Shown here piece after piece: positions 1 through 11,435 of a stretch of 64,000 bases of DNA; position 1 is the first letter of the stretch; every line of letters starts with the position of its first letter. Origin of the DNA: Cryptomeria japonica. Its lineage: Eukaryota; Streptophyta; Pinopsida; Cupressales; Cupressaceae. A program made the translations under genes and the position numbers. The stretch is from contig NC_081406.1 in NCBI RefSeq assembly GCF_030272615.1, positions 481,769,900 to 481,833,899 of the forward strand, given 5' to 3'. The notes beneath the pieces were generated by a model that did no database searches, was not told where the DNA came from, and saw only the letters and a list, made by a program, of their open reading frames with translations.

Positions 1-545
1 GTAGGCATAGAACCAACAAAGTGTAGTACCGGTGGAGAGCAATGGAGAGAAGAGGCAGCCAAAAGAGAGACCTGACAGTGAACTGGATTGAAGATTCAGT
101 AGAGAGATTTGAAGAAGAGTTAAAAAATCCATTTGTAACAAGAAGATAACTTTGATATCACAATATGTTTTTGTATTCATTAAGTTGGAGCTCGGTGTAG
201 GGGTTGTAGCTCCTTGGGTTGGTGTCGTAAATTAGGGGTTGATGCCATAAAATCAGGGGTTGGTGCCCTAAACATTATAATCAGAGATTTATTGTGAGGC
301 TGGATTGGAGCAGTAGTCTCCACCAACATTTCTCACCGAGGTTTTTCCCATCTTGGGTTTTCCTCGTATATGCTAGTGTTATGAGATTTCCCTTTGTGTG
401 ATTGTATTTGTGTTGGTCTCCCCACTAACTGGTAAGTTTGCATTGAGTTATATCTGAGAACCAGTATACTCACATAGGGTATTTAAAGGGAAAAGTTTGA
501 TAACCACTGATTCACCCCCCTCTCAGTGGTGCATTGCATCTAACA
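1..545 (+). mobile_element. 3' portion of a copia-type LTR
   Basis: The segment ends like the other copia LTRs here: a GAGGTTTTTCCCATCTTGGG block near 337, a TGATTCACCCCCCTCTCAG block at 508-526, and a terminal TCTAACA. It resembles, on the opposite strand, the LTR at 33871-34560, including a shared ATTGTGAGGCTGGATT stretch. No primer-binding site follows, so it is a 3' LTR or a solo LTR, and its start lies before the window. The boundary at 545 rests on the terminal CA. Confidence 0.7.
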
Positions 546-1702
546 AAGAGACATTCATTTCTTTCTTTGCATTGCATTCCTAATAAAGACATTGGCCATC
601 TTGCACTATGGTTTGCAGAACGTCTCTCTCTCTTTACAACATCTTGTACCATCGATGTCCTCCACAATACCCTGATGAGACTATTGCACCCACACCTTCT
701 TAGTCGAGTCGATTCATAATGGATATGCATCCAGTGGATGCATCGATGCAAAAGAAAAGTGCCCACACAACCATGAACCAACACAACACACTCATGAGAA
801 ATGCACGATATACCAAGATTTTTACACATCTGCATGCCTTAAATGTTACTCCCTCTCTGAGGTTGATGCAATGACCATCCTCTTAGTGATGCATCGAACA
901 TGCTGCACCCTTCAATGTCTTTGACTGATCAAGTCCCCATTTTCTGTTGATGTGATTCATTTTTCACTTATAGGCAAGTTAGGGTTTACACCCTGTACAA
1001 CTTCTTTGTGCCCTATTTCTATTTCTCCATTGATTACATTTCATCTTTTCCGTAATGCTTGTTATCCTGTGGGTGTTTTGAGGCCTTCTTGAACCTACGT
1101 GAGACAAAACTTGCTTTTACTGCATTCTATCTTTTTTCCTTTGTGTTCGCTTGGGATTCTTATCTTGTGAACTTTCTTTGTCCCTCACTGGAACCTGTGG
1201 GATAAGATTTATTTTCTTCCCCCTTTGTTCTCTCTTAGCCCACGGGTCTTGGGGAAGCACACATTTGCTCATGGGATAAGCTGCATTGCTTCTTTATCTC
1301 CCCACTCAAATTCCATAGAGACTAAATAAATTATTTTTCTTCTTCATTAAATCATAATGCCTTTGCGTTCCTGGGTATCTTGCCTACTTCAAAGCATAAG
1401 GATATTTTTTTATTTCCCTCTCCTTTCATATTCATAGGCCCACCATTTTTTAAATCACTTGTATAAATGATTTTAAAATCAACTTTACTCTACTCAATGA
1501 AGACATCAGAAAGAAATAAGATAATCCTCATGACACTTCATCATTAATAAATTTTAATTTTTCTCTTCAATGAATAAAATGAATGTTTTTAAATACTCCC
1601 CCTTATTTAATTTAAAATATAATATTATTTTAATCAAAATGATTAAAAAATAATATTTATTTAACCATTATGAGCTTTAACGGTCATACTAGGCACAACT
1701 AT
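546..1702. other. No gene seen; unassigned sequence
   Basis: No conserved reading frame is visible on either strand. The stretch holds overlapping palindromes at 726-750 and two GGGATAAG motifs (near 1199 and 1276). The same motif recurs in the Tat-type LTR at 54900-55330, so this may be an old fragment of a related LTR. That link rests only on the short motif. Confidence 0.3.
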
Positions 1703-1739
1703 AGTCGGGCCGCAAAGTGGGCCCGACTAATTTTTTTTT
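1703..1739 (+). other. GC-rich hairpin followed by a T9 tract
   Basis: Nine-base perfect arms, AGTCGGGCC (1703-1711) and GGCCCGACT (1720-1728), enclose an eight-base loop and are followed by AA and nine T. This resembles an intrinsic or Pol III-type stop, or the end of a small element. In this AT-rich plant context no function can be assigned. Confidence 0.4.
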
Positions 1740-3684
1740 CGTTTCAGTGCAACTAATCTGACCAAAATGCTTTGATATGCTGATTGAATGTGCCCAGGGA
1801 GAAGGAAATTGAAATCGAGATCACCAAATTTGACATTTTTGCAACTTTGATTTTTGCTCAAAACATCTGAGTAGCTCCTGAAATGAGCTTTAAAAATTGA
1901 GCAAAATGTCTGATCAGACCTTGGGAGTTGGCACATTGATAGAATGTAATACATAGAATATAGGGCATCTGATGGATTATCATTATGACATCCGAGGAAA
2001 AATATATTAACCTACAAATATGCCTACTCAGGCTTTTCTGAATCTGAATCTGCTAAAGCAACTCGAGTAGCACTTAAAAACCGATTTGAAAAAATATCAA
2101 ATCACCACTTCAGGAGCGTCCACTTGGCACACTGGTAGATAAACATACCCTGAATGAGCATGCAAGAGGGTTTGGCCTGATTAGGTCACATGTGGAAATT
2201 ATTAGCCCTCAAAGTTAGCTTCTCTGAAAATCTGGACATTGCTGATGCTGAAACCCTAAAAATGTTCTTTTGGAATGGGCTTCAAAAGTGATCATATAAT
2301 AAGATGGGGGGATAAAAATTTGGGATATGGTAGTCAATTTTATAGGGAATAACTGGGTATAATTTATTTGAATTGCGGGTCAACTGGGAACAAAATATAA
2401 ATTTTCAAAGTGGCTCTCAAACTACTATTTGACAATGTTCAGTTGCAGAACTGAACTTTTTGCAAATGGATTTAGCTTTGAAAACTTGTCAAATATATTG
2501 ATGGGACTTATCCAACATGCAGGGGGATTAAAAAAATATCAGAGAAACATGGGAAACTCTCCGTTTGGCTTGAAAATCAACTGGCACAAAGATATAATGC
2601 CTCATATAGGGCTACTAAAAACAATGCCAAAGGTGCATGTCAGGAATCCTAACCTCAGGTTCTCCAAAGGAGACTACACAAACCTATCATAACTGACCTG
2701 AGGAATCAAACATGTACATGAAATCTCTATAAGGTGTATGACCATCCCCCAAAGGGATTTCTCTTGATAATCTTCTGGTGCAAAGATATGAGCTCACAAA
2801 ATGAGCTACTCAAGCTTGCTCTAAAAGGCTATTCTGAATGCAATCTACAAAATTTCAATCCCGGGTCTTCAAAATTAGACAAATTTTTTGAAGTCCCAAC
2901 ATCCACTTTAGGGGGAGTATAAGCTTACACAAATACTAGTGGTAAGGTGCAAGGAATTCAGATTGAAAGACTTTCACCACATCAAGGAGGCAAGATTCAC
3001 CAAGCCCCCAGTGGACTTTTGGATCTTACGACTTCAATGTAAGGTAAAAGGGAAGATCATGAGAGAAAGAGAACCATGACTACAACTAGTAAGCTTCTCT
3101 TAATATGAGTCATGAAAAGAATACCAAAAATCACAAAGCAAAGACAAAGCTCACTAAGTAACTTTAAGTATTCAAAAGAGAGAATTATGAGCAAAGTGTA
3201 TGCCCCCACGTTGAAGCAATTGCGTATGCCTCACTGGGAGAAATTAATTTAAGGTAGGATACACCCAAAGAAGACAAGCACATTATCACAATAATTTAGC
3301 CCCCAAGAAAGGATAAATCAAAGGATAATGAACACAAAACACAAAGCACGAGGTGGTTTCACCTAACTTTGGAGTCAGTATGCTTTTTATGATAACTCAT
3401 GTATACCATGTGTATATATATGCATAGAATCATCCTCATCTCCCAAAGAGAGGAAACCACCATGGAAGAAGGGAACACATGTGTCTTTTGAGTCAACATG
3501 AGAGAGACCAAAAGAGATCTCAATACTTTGCATCGTCCTTAAGTAAGCAACACTAGGGACAACAAATAGAAGAATAGGGAGAACAAATAGAATAATGTCA
3601 CAAATAAGCAAGAGAGGAGAGAGAGAGAGAGAATCTATAGTTCTAATGAAGCTAATCAAGCACATCATCCTACCCCCGATCTTG
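1740..3684. other. No recognisable gene; probable old repeat sequence
   Basis: Only short unconvincing frames are present (for example 87 codons at 2429-2692, plus strand, with no motif I know). The right part, about 2930-3680, may still belong to the minus-strand gypsy element to its right, but no pol or LTR motif confirms this. I see no expected 3' LTR of that element here. Confidence 0.3.
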
Positions 3685-4393
3685 CTAATCATTATTTTGG
3701 GAAGGTGGGCAACACGCAAGAGTAACCATAGCGAGCACAATAGATGGAGCTATCACAAGTTCCAAACAAGGATCATGCTCTAATGCTAAGTCACTTTGTT
3801 TGTTACTAGGAGCTAGGATTAATGCTTTTAAATTTTTTACAAATAAGTCATTGTCAATGTCAACATATTCATAGTCATCATCATAAATATTAGGATCAAA
3901 ATTTTCATCATTAAGAACATTTTCACCTATTTCTTCATCAAGATTAATAAGAATAGGAGGTCTAATAGGAATAGGACTTGAACCATCATTTGTTTTAAGG
4001 ATTTTGTGTCTTGGAGAATTAGGTTGAATATTTTGTTTAGGAGAAAATGGAATCATGTCAATAGTTGGTGTTTTAGGAGAAGAAATGGTTTGAGAAGCAA
4101 CTTCACGAGCTCTAGGATGACGTCTCCGTCGACACTCTCGCACAATAGTTTCGTCTAGTCTTGGCTAAAAGTTGAGGAGGGTTAGGTTAAATAGGTATAG
4201 GCTTCATCTCTTATTTTAGGTAAGGATGAATGGGCTGAGGTCTTTTAGGTTGGACAACGGCAGAGGCTGGTCATTTCTCTCTATAAGATAAAGGAGTAGG
4301 AACTGCACCATACAAGGGAGGAATGGGAGGCGTAGGAAGGAGACCGAGTCCATAATGAGGAGGGATAGGTATAACCTTAGGAGGGATAGTTTG
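3685..4393 (-). pseudogene. gypsy-T1 distal linker of the gag-pro polyprotein
   Basis: The minus-strand frame from 4143 to 3685 is proline- and acid-rich with a run of Asp/Glu/Tyr near its middle (NIYDDDYEYVDIDND). It is the downstream continuation of the Pro-rich frame at 5899-5628 on the other side of the solo LTR. Such linkers lie between protease and RT in Tat/Athila elements, but no RT follows here. It has no catalytic motif, and continuity across the solo LTR is inferred from composition and the target-site duplication. Confidence 0.5.
4389..4393 (+). repeat. Target-site duplication GTTTG, left copy
   Basis: GTTTG directly precedes the TGTTGG start of the solo LTR and is repeated exactly at 5628-5632 after its TAACA end. 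Confidence 0.85.
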
Positions 4394-5627
4394 TGTTGGC
4401 AATTTGGAGGAATTGATTATGTGTTGTATTGATGTTTTGTCATTGATGGTAACACTGCCTGTTTTGGTTGTTTATTGATTTTTGGTTGGTTCGGGTAGAG
4501 TGGTTGGATTATGATATTGATTCGGTATGCTTTGGTTTGTGGAATTGGTTTGGATCTGTTATTCATGCTATTCAGATGTGTATCACGATCAATTTGTTTG
4601 GAATTTGATGACTCAGATACTATTATTTTTTCTAGTAAGCCTTTTGGTCACCGGTAAGGGTTTTACCGACAGATCTTTATTGAAGATCTTTTGATGCACG
4701 TGATAAGTGGTGTTGGTGCGGCTTCTAGATGGATTTCGGGATGCTGTTGGTTATCTTGTTCATGTTCCTATTTATCGATGGTGTTGGATTTGGTTTATCG
4801 CAACCTATTTTGGGTCCGGTGTTATCTAGATTATGGACCGGTTTATGTAACGTGTTGGAGGATGTTCTTGATGTGTTACCAATGGGATTTAATGATTGGT
4901 TTACATTGTTTTCGGCCTAAGCCAACTTGGTTAATCATTGGATTGTAGGTTTATGTTATGAACTTATTGTATTATATTTTAGGTGGCCAACCTAATTGTT
5001 TAAGTCCTAGGTTGGTATAAATATGATGTAAGATCCCTTTGTAGATCATAGGAATGGTAATGGGATATAGGACTATCTATGTGCGAATAATGCTGTAATC
5101 ATATGCAAAAGTTTTGGTCAATCATAGGTGATAAAATTGGGTTGGTAAGAGAGGTTTAAGGCCTCCGGTATTGAGCTTAACTGAATCTATTCTCAGGCAT
5201 AGGAGATTCTATCTTTTCAGTTCACTCTTCTTTCCGGATTGTAGTTAGTGAGGCTCCTTTTAGTGATGAGTAGTGCGCTCTAGGCTGTTGGCCTTCCTAC
5301 ATGTGCAGGCCCCTCATATTGTAATCACATACTTATTGCAGAAGTATTATTTGACTATGGGTAGGCTTCCCACCATGGTTTTTACCTTTACCAGGTTTTC
5401 CACATACAAATCTTGGTGTCATGTGTTATGGATGGATGGTAATTGTTCTGTGATTTATGTTTATGTTTAATTGCTATATCAGTTATTCCGGTATTTGGTT
5501 TATGCATTTTGGTATTGAGTTTATATGTTCAGGTAATAAGGGTTTAAATGTTTAAAGTTTTGTAATCCGATGACAATTGATTCACCCCCCCTCTCAGTTG
5601 TCCTCTAGTTATCTGAGCTGTCTAACA
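4394..5627 (+). mobile_element. Solo copia-type LTR, 1234 bp
   Basis: It begins TGTTGGCAATTTGG and ends CTGTCTAACA, giving TG...CA termini. A perfect 5-bp target-site duplication (GTTTG) flanks it. Inside are a TATAAATA box (5016-5023), the CCATGGTTTTT...GGTTTTCCACATA block typical of the copia LTRs in this window (near 5372), and GATTCACCCCCCCTCTCAG near the end. The element has no internal domain, so it formed by LTR-LTR recombination. It interrupts the minus-strand gypsy-T1 linker. Confidence 0.9.
5016..5023 (+). promoter_or_regulatory. TATA box of the solo LTR
   Basis: TATAAATA about 620 bp into the LTR, upstream of the conserved 3' blocks, as expected for a U3/R border. Confidence 0.5.
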
Positions 5628-5632
5628 GTTTG
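5628..5632 (+). repeat. Target-site duplication GTTTG, right copy
   Basis: Matches 4389-4393 exactly and follows the LTR end TCTAACA. Confidence 0.85.
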
Positions 5633-6640
5633 TTGTTTAGGGGGAAGAGTTTTTCTACCTTTGGGAGGAATAAGAGACTCATCCATAGGAGAAGGAATAG
5701 GCTCTTTGTTAGGAAGAGGGTTATCTCTTTTCTTAAGTGAAAGGATACTCTTCTCTTTAGAAGGAATAGATGCCTCTTTGGGAAGAAGATTATTTCTTTC
5801 CTTAGGAGGAAGAACAATCTTATCCTCAAGAAGGGGTATATGATCATCAAGAGGAATGCTAAGTGTTGGATTTATAGGTTTAATCAAAGATAAAATCATT
5901 GTATATTTCTAGTTTTGATATGATCTAAAGAGAGCATCGCTTCTAGGTTCAAGAGGCTTGAATTTTTCAGACCAAAAATAATCAAGAAAAACATCTCCAT
6001 GCCTCATTGTAGGTTGAAATAGGCTATGATCAACAGTTATGATTTTATCATTATAAGGTTGAAACACTTGTGAAAATTAGAAGCAATTTATTTTATGGAA
6101 GAGAGCTAAGGATGTCCCAACTTCACACGAAATTGATTAAATGTAGGAATTATCGCAAATTTAACATCTAAGCAGTTAGTGCTAACATCAATAGGAAGTG
6201 TTATGGAATCAATAATAGGACAAGAGAAGCCATTAAAAACTTTAACTATCACATCAGTACCATCATATATCACTTGATGCAACTACAAAGTATAAATAAA
6301 CTCTATAGTTATCACATTAACCATGCAAGCATGATCAATAAGGACTGCTCTAGCGGGTATACCTTTGATTTTTGCACTTATTTATAATAGGCCATCGGGT
6401 GCCTTAATGGTTTCACTAGGATCAAATGTTATGCACAAATCCTTAGGAGGTTATTGTTGATCTTCAAGGTTCACCACATTATTGGATTCAATGGTCACGC
6501 CATTGGGAGAGAAAGCAAGATGATCAATCTCAATCACATTAGTGGAATGGGATGGTAAAGGATCAGTAAAAATTTGAAGGTTCTGATTAGGAGGAGCTAT
6601 AGATTTTTTTCCTTTCATTCACACCTACCACAGATATAGT
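5633..6640 (-). pseudogene. gypsy-T1 protease and proximal linker (broken)
   Basis: Reading leftward on the minus strand, a protease-like segment contains AVLIDHA followed by NVIT (about 6370-6320). This occupies the place of the D-S/T-G active site of retroviral-type aspartic proteases, and the DHA suggests a mutated motif. It is followed by a segment ending near 5920 and then a Lys/Pro/Glu-rich linker (5899-5633). Several stops interrupt it, so it cannot give a full product. It lies directly downstream of gag in the same element. Confidence 0.55.
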
Positions 6641-6669
6641 ATTGTTATCAATCAATTCTTGAATTTTAC

Positions 6670-8479
6670 TTAATAAAAAAAAATCTCAGTATCATGACCA
6701 GGCTGACGATGATATTGACAAAAATATTTAGCATCAAAGTAAGGGGAATTTGTTTTAGAAGGATCAATTGGTTTGATTTGGGGAAGTTTTAAGACATTAT
6801 TTTGTATTAATTGAGACATAATCCTATGCAAAGATTCATTCAAAGGAGTAAACTCTTTTTCTCTTTTAAAGAATTTAGACAAAGGAGGCACACCTGTAGC
6901 ACCTATGAATTGACTGTTGTTGTTGTTGTCATTGAATTTGATGAATCCTTTGTTTGGTTTGAACTTCGCAAACGGTTGTTGAGAACTATCACCCTTATCA
7001 CTCGGAGCCATTGAAGGAGATGATTGTTCCAATTGACTCACAGTCAGTTGATAATTGTGAAGTATTGTGCACAATTGTGGAAGGAAATAAACTCAGTTAA
7101 AATAAGTTTATCCCTAATATATTTTTGTAAATTAGCAATGAAAATCTTTTGAATGTCTTGATTAGGCACAGGAAAAAAAATTTGAGAATACAAATGCTTA
7201 TATCTACCAATAAAATCAATCACTTTTTCTTTAACACCTTGTTTACAATGCATTAAATTAGTAAAAGTAACTTTAGGACCAATGTTATTGTGAAATTGTT
7301 GAATAAAAGCATTAGCCGGCTGTTGAAAAGAAGTAATAGAATAAGGAGGCAAAGAAGAATACCATTGCAAAGCTCTATCCCGTAATGTTCTAGTAAACAA
7401 TTTTTCTAACAACCTTTGATCATGAGAAAAGTCACTACATAGAGTTTGGAATGTTTTAACATGAGTTAAAGGATCACCTTTTCCATTATAAAGTTCCAAT
7501 TGAGGGACTTCTACATGTTTAGGAGGGACAACTCTAACAATGTCATGAGATAATGGTCTCAAGACATCAAATGTGGGCATATTATACTTTGATTGATTCA
7601 TAGAAGCTATTTGTTGTTGTAAGTAAAATACTATTTGGGAAAGGCTATTGATTGTAGCTTCGGTAGAAGGATTGAAATTAGACATGTTGGATTGAGAGGG
7701 AGGAGTAGCATTATTGAATGAAGGAAGAGGTTGAGAATAAGGAGGTGGAACACTATGATAAGTGGGTAATGGAGACGATTGGGTAGCACATGGAAGACTC
7801 ATGGGAGGAATGAAGGAATTGTGATTAAAGGAGTTGCCCCCTTGACTAACATTTATAAGTGGTGAATGTGATTGGATAACAAGGGGAACACTCATGGTAG
7901 GAGAAATGAAAGAAGAGGTATTACCCCATGACTAACATTTGTAGGTATGATAATTTGTGTATAGGTAACCATAATGTTTGATGTGAAGGTAGGAACACTA
8001 GTCATAGGAGTTGTCAAAGGAATAGAATGATTAACTTGATTAGGAGGTTGTGTATAACCTAGGTTTTTAGCACAACTCTTCATAGGAATTATATTAGAAT
8101 AAAAAATATGAGAAATACCACACAAGACATCAACACCATGTTTATCACTTTGAATAATTCTTTTTAATCCTTCAATCAGTGTGAGAGCTTCACTTTCCAG
8201 ATATTCTTGACTCATCCATTGTTGAAGATTATCAAATTGATTGTCCATCTTTGCCAATTGGTAAATGGATACCCTAGTTAGTGATTTTTCCTCATTGTGA
8301 GAATTATCAAGAGCATAAATAGGAATATCTGAAGGATGTGAAGAGGTAGCAATATCTTCATTGAAAAGGCTAGCCAAATTAGGCTCCATTTCCTCGGTAA
8401 TTAAACCTTGGGCAGCCTTAATTCTACAACTTCTTCTAATGGGGATACTATAGGTAGTACTAATAGTAGTAAAACTCAT
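6670..8479 (-). pseudogene. gag: gypsy-T1 Gag (capsid and knuckle region), frameshifted
   Basis: Gag would package element RNA into cytoplasmic particles. Three consecutive minus-strand frames make it up: 8479-7892 (start ATG at 8479), 7895-7044 and 7074-6670, joined by frameshifts at their short overlaps. The middle piece has a Pro/Ser/Gln-rich N part and then a Ty3-type capsid region with ELYNGKGDPLTHV, ALQWYSSLPP and a C-terminal QGVKEKVIDFIGRYK. The last piece ends with YHRQPGHDTEIFF, a Tat/Athila-like zinc motif whose final Cys is Phe. About 600 codons in all. Confidence 0.8.
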
Positions 8480-9618
8480 GCACTAAAAAAAGAAATTGGA
8501 AAGGATAATGCAATCTCCTAGGAATTTGAAATTTAAAATTAGGGCTTTTCTTAAATGACCTCTTAATTTTAAAATTTTGAAAGGAGGGAAGATCAAAATT
8601 AAAATTAGGGTTGTCCAAATTTAACCTCTTAATTAAAATTTTGAGATTTTGGAATGTTGAAATATTGAAGGAATTTAAAAATTAGGGTATGTGTAGTGAA
8701 CCACTTAATTTTAAAATTCAAATTGACAATGGAAATGTTGTAATTCAGATTTGTTTTCGACCTTAGGGTAATCTAAAATCAATAAAATTTCACAAATCTC
8801 TAGAATTGTGCAGTAAAATACAGTCAAAATAAGCTCCCAAAATTTGAGCATAAAAAGTTGGGACCAAGTAGGTAGCGACTTGGTCCGAACACACGGTTTG
8901 ACCAACTTTTTTCCAAATTTTCGGGTAAGCAATATATTGTGATTTTTATGCAAGTTCCAAAAGGATGTGGAAATTGGAGATGTCGAGATATGCAAAATTA
9001 AGCCTTGAGGGTTGAAATAGGACACACTTAGAATGTTTGATAAAAGGATTAATTGAAAGGACAACAAAAAAGGCACACCTAAGGGCAAACTTTTATAATG
9101 TTTAAAAAGACAATGAGAAGATTTAGATTTAATTGAGCCAATTAAATTCTTAGAGGAAGATTTGAAATTAGACAAGATTAATTTAAGTTTAAAAATTAGG
9201 GTTTATTGCATAAACCACTTAATTTGAAAAATTTAAATTTGAAAATTTGAATGTTGCAAGGAGGGAAAATGAATTTTGAAATTGAAGCAAAGATCCAAAT
9301 ACAATCTACAAGGTTAATTTTAAAATTAAAAATTAGGGTTTTGTGATATAACCACTTAATTTTTAAATTTTTTAAAAATTGAAAGTGTAAATGAAGACTT
9401 CAATTACAAAATTGAAAAGTTCTTAGATCTGAAATAGTGAATCCAATTTAGACAAATGACAAGCTCAATTTTGAATCTAAAAATTAGGGTTTTTGTGAAT
9501 TTAACCTCTTAATTTTTGAAAATTGCAAAGAAATTAAACTTGAAATTGAAAATTTGAATTTTATACTGCATGCACTCAGATCTGAAAAAAAAATCAGAAT
9601 TAAGGGTGTAAGGAGCTA
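8480..9618 (-). repeat. gypsy-T1 5' leader with six hairpin-like repeats
   Basis: The leader between PBS and gag is very AT-rich and contains six related units near 8526, 8596, 8665, 9185, 9325 and 9475. On the plus strand each has the form AAAATTAGGGTT, a spacer of about 10-15 bases, then AACC(T/A)CTTAATTTT, so the two ends are near-inverted repeats. No reading frame is supported here. Confidence 0.65.
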
Positions 9619-9627
9619 GGTTCACCA
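9619..9627 (-). other. Primer-binding site of gypsy-T1
   Basis: Minus strand TGGTGAACC, three bases after the LTR end TTTACA. The position fits a tRNA primer site; which tRNA is not certain. Confidence 0.5.
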
Positions 9628-9630
9628 AAA

Positions 9631-10814
9631 TGTAAAGTGGAAAATTGGGAACCTTAGCCAAATTCGCCACTTGGGAGAAAGATGGGAACTTAACTAAGGT
9701 TCACTTTTCACTTAGGAGGGGAATTTACATTAAAAAGAGTGGGATGAATCTACTAGATACAATCCTAACCGATGCAAGGATTAAATACTAAGTAGATTGG
9801 GATGGATTAAAATGCAATTGACCCTCTTTTGTAAGTTAATTGATTGAAATAAGACAAAGTATGCAAAAACAGTGAGCTGCAGATTTGGGATTTAGCTGTG
9901 CACCTATATTTGAGAAGTTCAAGATGATTCAAATCTATTATGTGAAATCCGGAAAAAATTGTAGGGACCGTGTGTTCAGATGGGGGTGCCCTCCAATCGA
10001 TCCTCCAAACTTTCCGTGCATCGAAAAGGGTTTTTCCATCTTTGCGAATAAAGCTTAATTCATGAAGTATAGCTGCACACCTATTTCTTGCACACAAAAA
10101 GAAAGGGAAATGTTTTGAGAATAGGGGATTGTCTTCAGACCAAACCCTAGTTTTGGAATTAACCAAGTGGTTGAAATAATGCAAATGAAATGACTAAAAG
10201 TAGAAATCCTCCTCTTGGAGGGGATGTTGAATTGAATGAAATTGAATTGCTTATACCTCCTTGTGAAGTTTTGCTTGCATCCACATAGAATTAGGGTTTA
10301 ATGAAGTAGAATGTTGATCTCCTCTTCAATGCTTGAAATCTTGTCACTATTGCTCCTCCAAATCTTGAAGGAAGACTGAAAATGCTCAATTGCTCTTGAA
10401 TGTTTGAATGCTTGATCTCTTGAATGCTTGATGCTTGATGATAGATTCGATAGGATTTATTGTTATGTCAAATGAGAGAGGAAATCCCTTTTATATACTT
10501 GCCTGTGTGTTTAATTGACTATTTTTCTGACTTTAGCTGACATAGGAGGGAATTCCCACTTCAAATTTGAGTTAGGTCCAAGGGGAGAGGATCAAGGGAG
10601 GTCCCAAATAGGGGATCCCAAGGTGCCACTCCCTGGTCCTTCCCTATCTTGGGGGTAGGATAAAGATGTGGGCATAGCACAAGGTTGATTTGTAGTGAGT
10701 TTTTGATGTGCATGAGAATATTCAGATCTCTGATCAGGTCGAAGGGCACAAACACTAAGGTGAAGACCCAAATGTAGTAAAAAATTACGAGGGGTACAAT
10801 TTTAGGACATTACA
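9631..10814 (-). mobile_element. gypsy-T1 5' LTR, 1184 bp
   Basis: On the minus strand it starts TGTAATGTCCTAAAATTG at 10814 and ends CCACTTTACA at 9631, giving TG...CA ends. A TATA box lies at 10497-10489. A primer-binding site and leader follow. No partner LTR is seen in the window. Confidence 0.75.
10489..10497 (-). promoter_or_regulatory. TATA box of the gypsy-T1 LTR
   Basis: Minus-strand TATATAAAA about 320 bp into the LTR. Confidence 0.5.
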
Positions 10815-10856
10815 CAACTTATTCTTACAATCAATACAAGCCTAATGAGCCTCTAA

Positions 10857-11244
10857 CTAAATTATACCCAAGATGATCCCATAGGACCCCAAAGGTAGAA
10901 TGTGTAGGTCTATGGTGGTGGTGAAGGTTACCAAATCTAGCACACAACCATGAACAACAAAGTATACAACCACCTTGGAACCAATAGCCAACTCTATTTT
11001 CCAACTATTACTCTGCTTTTCTGCCACATGCCTAGAATTCTCCATAAGGAATGAAGAAATAAAAGAATTTAAAGCACCAAAATCAAATAAAATAGAAGTA
11101 TGAATCCCACTTAACACACCTGATGATATCCATCGTGTCTTGATTCTCAACTTGACTATTATCAACCACCACAACTACTTTGTGAGGATTAAGTCTAACA
11201 CTTTTTTGGGTAGCACAACCTCTACCTCTACCCTTAAGTGACAT
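10857..11244 (-). pseudogene. gypsy-B retropepsin-like protease fragment
   Basis: Starting at an ATG at 11244, a short Arg/Gly-rich lead (MSLKGRGRG) runs into a retropepsin-like fold: SILFDFGALNSFIS, where the D-S-G active site is DFG, then LPLGSYGIILGI near 10875, which matches the pattern before the usual GMDWL of plant gypsy proteases. A frameshift lies near 11130. The fragment ends where gypsy-T1 inserted. The Ser-to-Phe change in the catalytic triad and the truncation make it non-functional. Confidence 0.65.
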
Positions 11245-11420
11245 CCTTCATTAAACAAATGTTAGATGGATTAGAACAAAAATGATTGTCTAAAATCCAT
11301 ACTAAGGTGTGGTGTCACAATGTTAATCATCATAGAATATAATTCACCATAATAAGCACACACCACACACACCAAGCATAGTAAGTACATATACATTAGA
11401 GCTCCTTGCGTATGAACATA

Positions 11421-11433
11421 GGTTCTGAAACCA
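11421..11433 (-). other. Primer-binding site of gypsy-B
   Basis: Minus-strand TGGTTTCAGAACC, two bases after the LTR end. It differs at two positions from the initiator-Met type TGGTATCAGAGCC. Confidence 0.65.
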
Positions 11434-11435
11434 AA

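Larger units (their letters stand above)
3685..10814 (-). mobile_element. Tat/Athila-type Ty3-gypsy element (gypsy-T1), 3' part missing
   Basis: In minus-strand order there is an LTR (10814-9631), a PBS (9627-9619), a long AT-rich leader with repeated hairpins, gag, a CCHC-like knuckle of the YHRxxGHDTE type, a protease-like segment and a Pro/acid-rich linker. No RT, integrase or 3' LTR is visible to the left, so the element is truncated or was non-autonomous. Its LTR start abuts the protease remnant of another gypsy element at 10815, so it probably inserted into that element. A solo LTR (4394-5627) later split its linker. Confidence 0.75.

Noticed and set aside
1741-2940. A possible protein gene made of the 2429-2692 and 2734-2922 plus-strand frames
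   Set aside because: The two frames are short, separated by stops and match nothing I know. Codon use does not differ from surrounding sequence.
3387-3740. Hydrophobic minus-strand frame of 117 codons resembling a membrane protein
   Set aside because: Partly out of frame with the gypsy-T1 linker, no signal or family pattern, and antisense to a GAGAGA-rich stretch that creates Leu/Ser runs.
5577-5850. Overlapping plus- and minus-strand frames of 80-90 codons
   Set aside because: The plus-strand one is antisense to the Pro/Lys-rich linker of gypsy-T1. Only one minus frame fits the linker.
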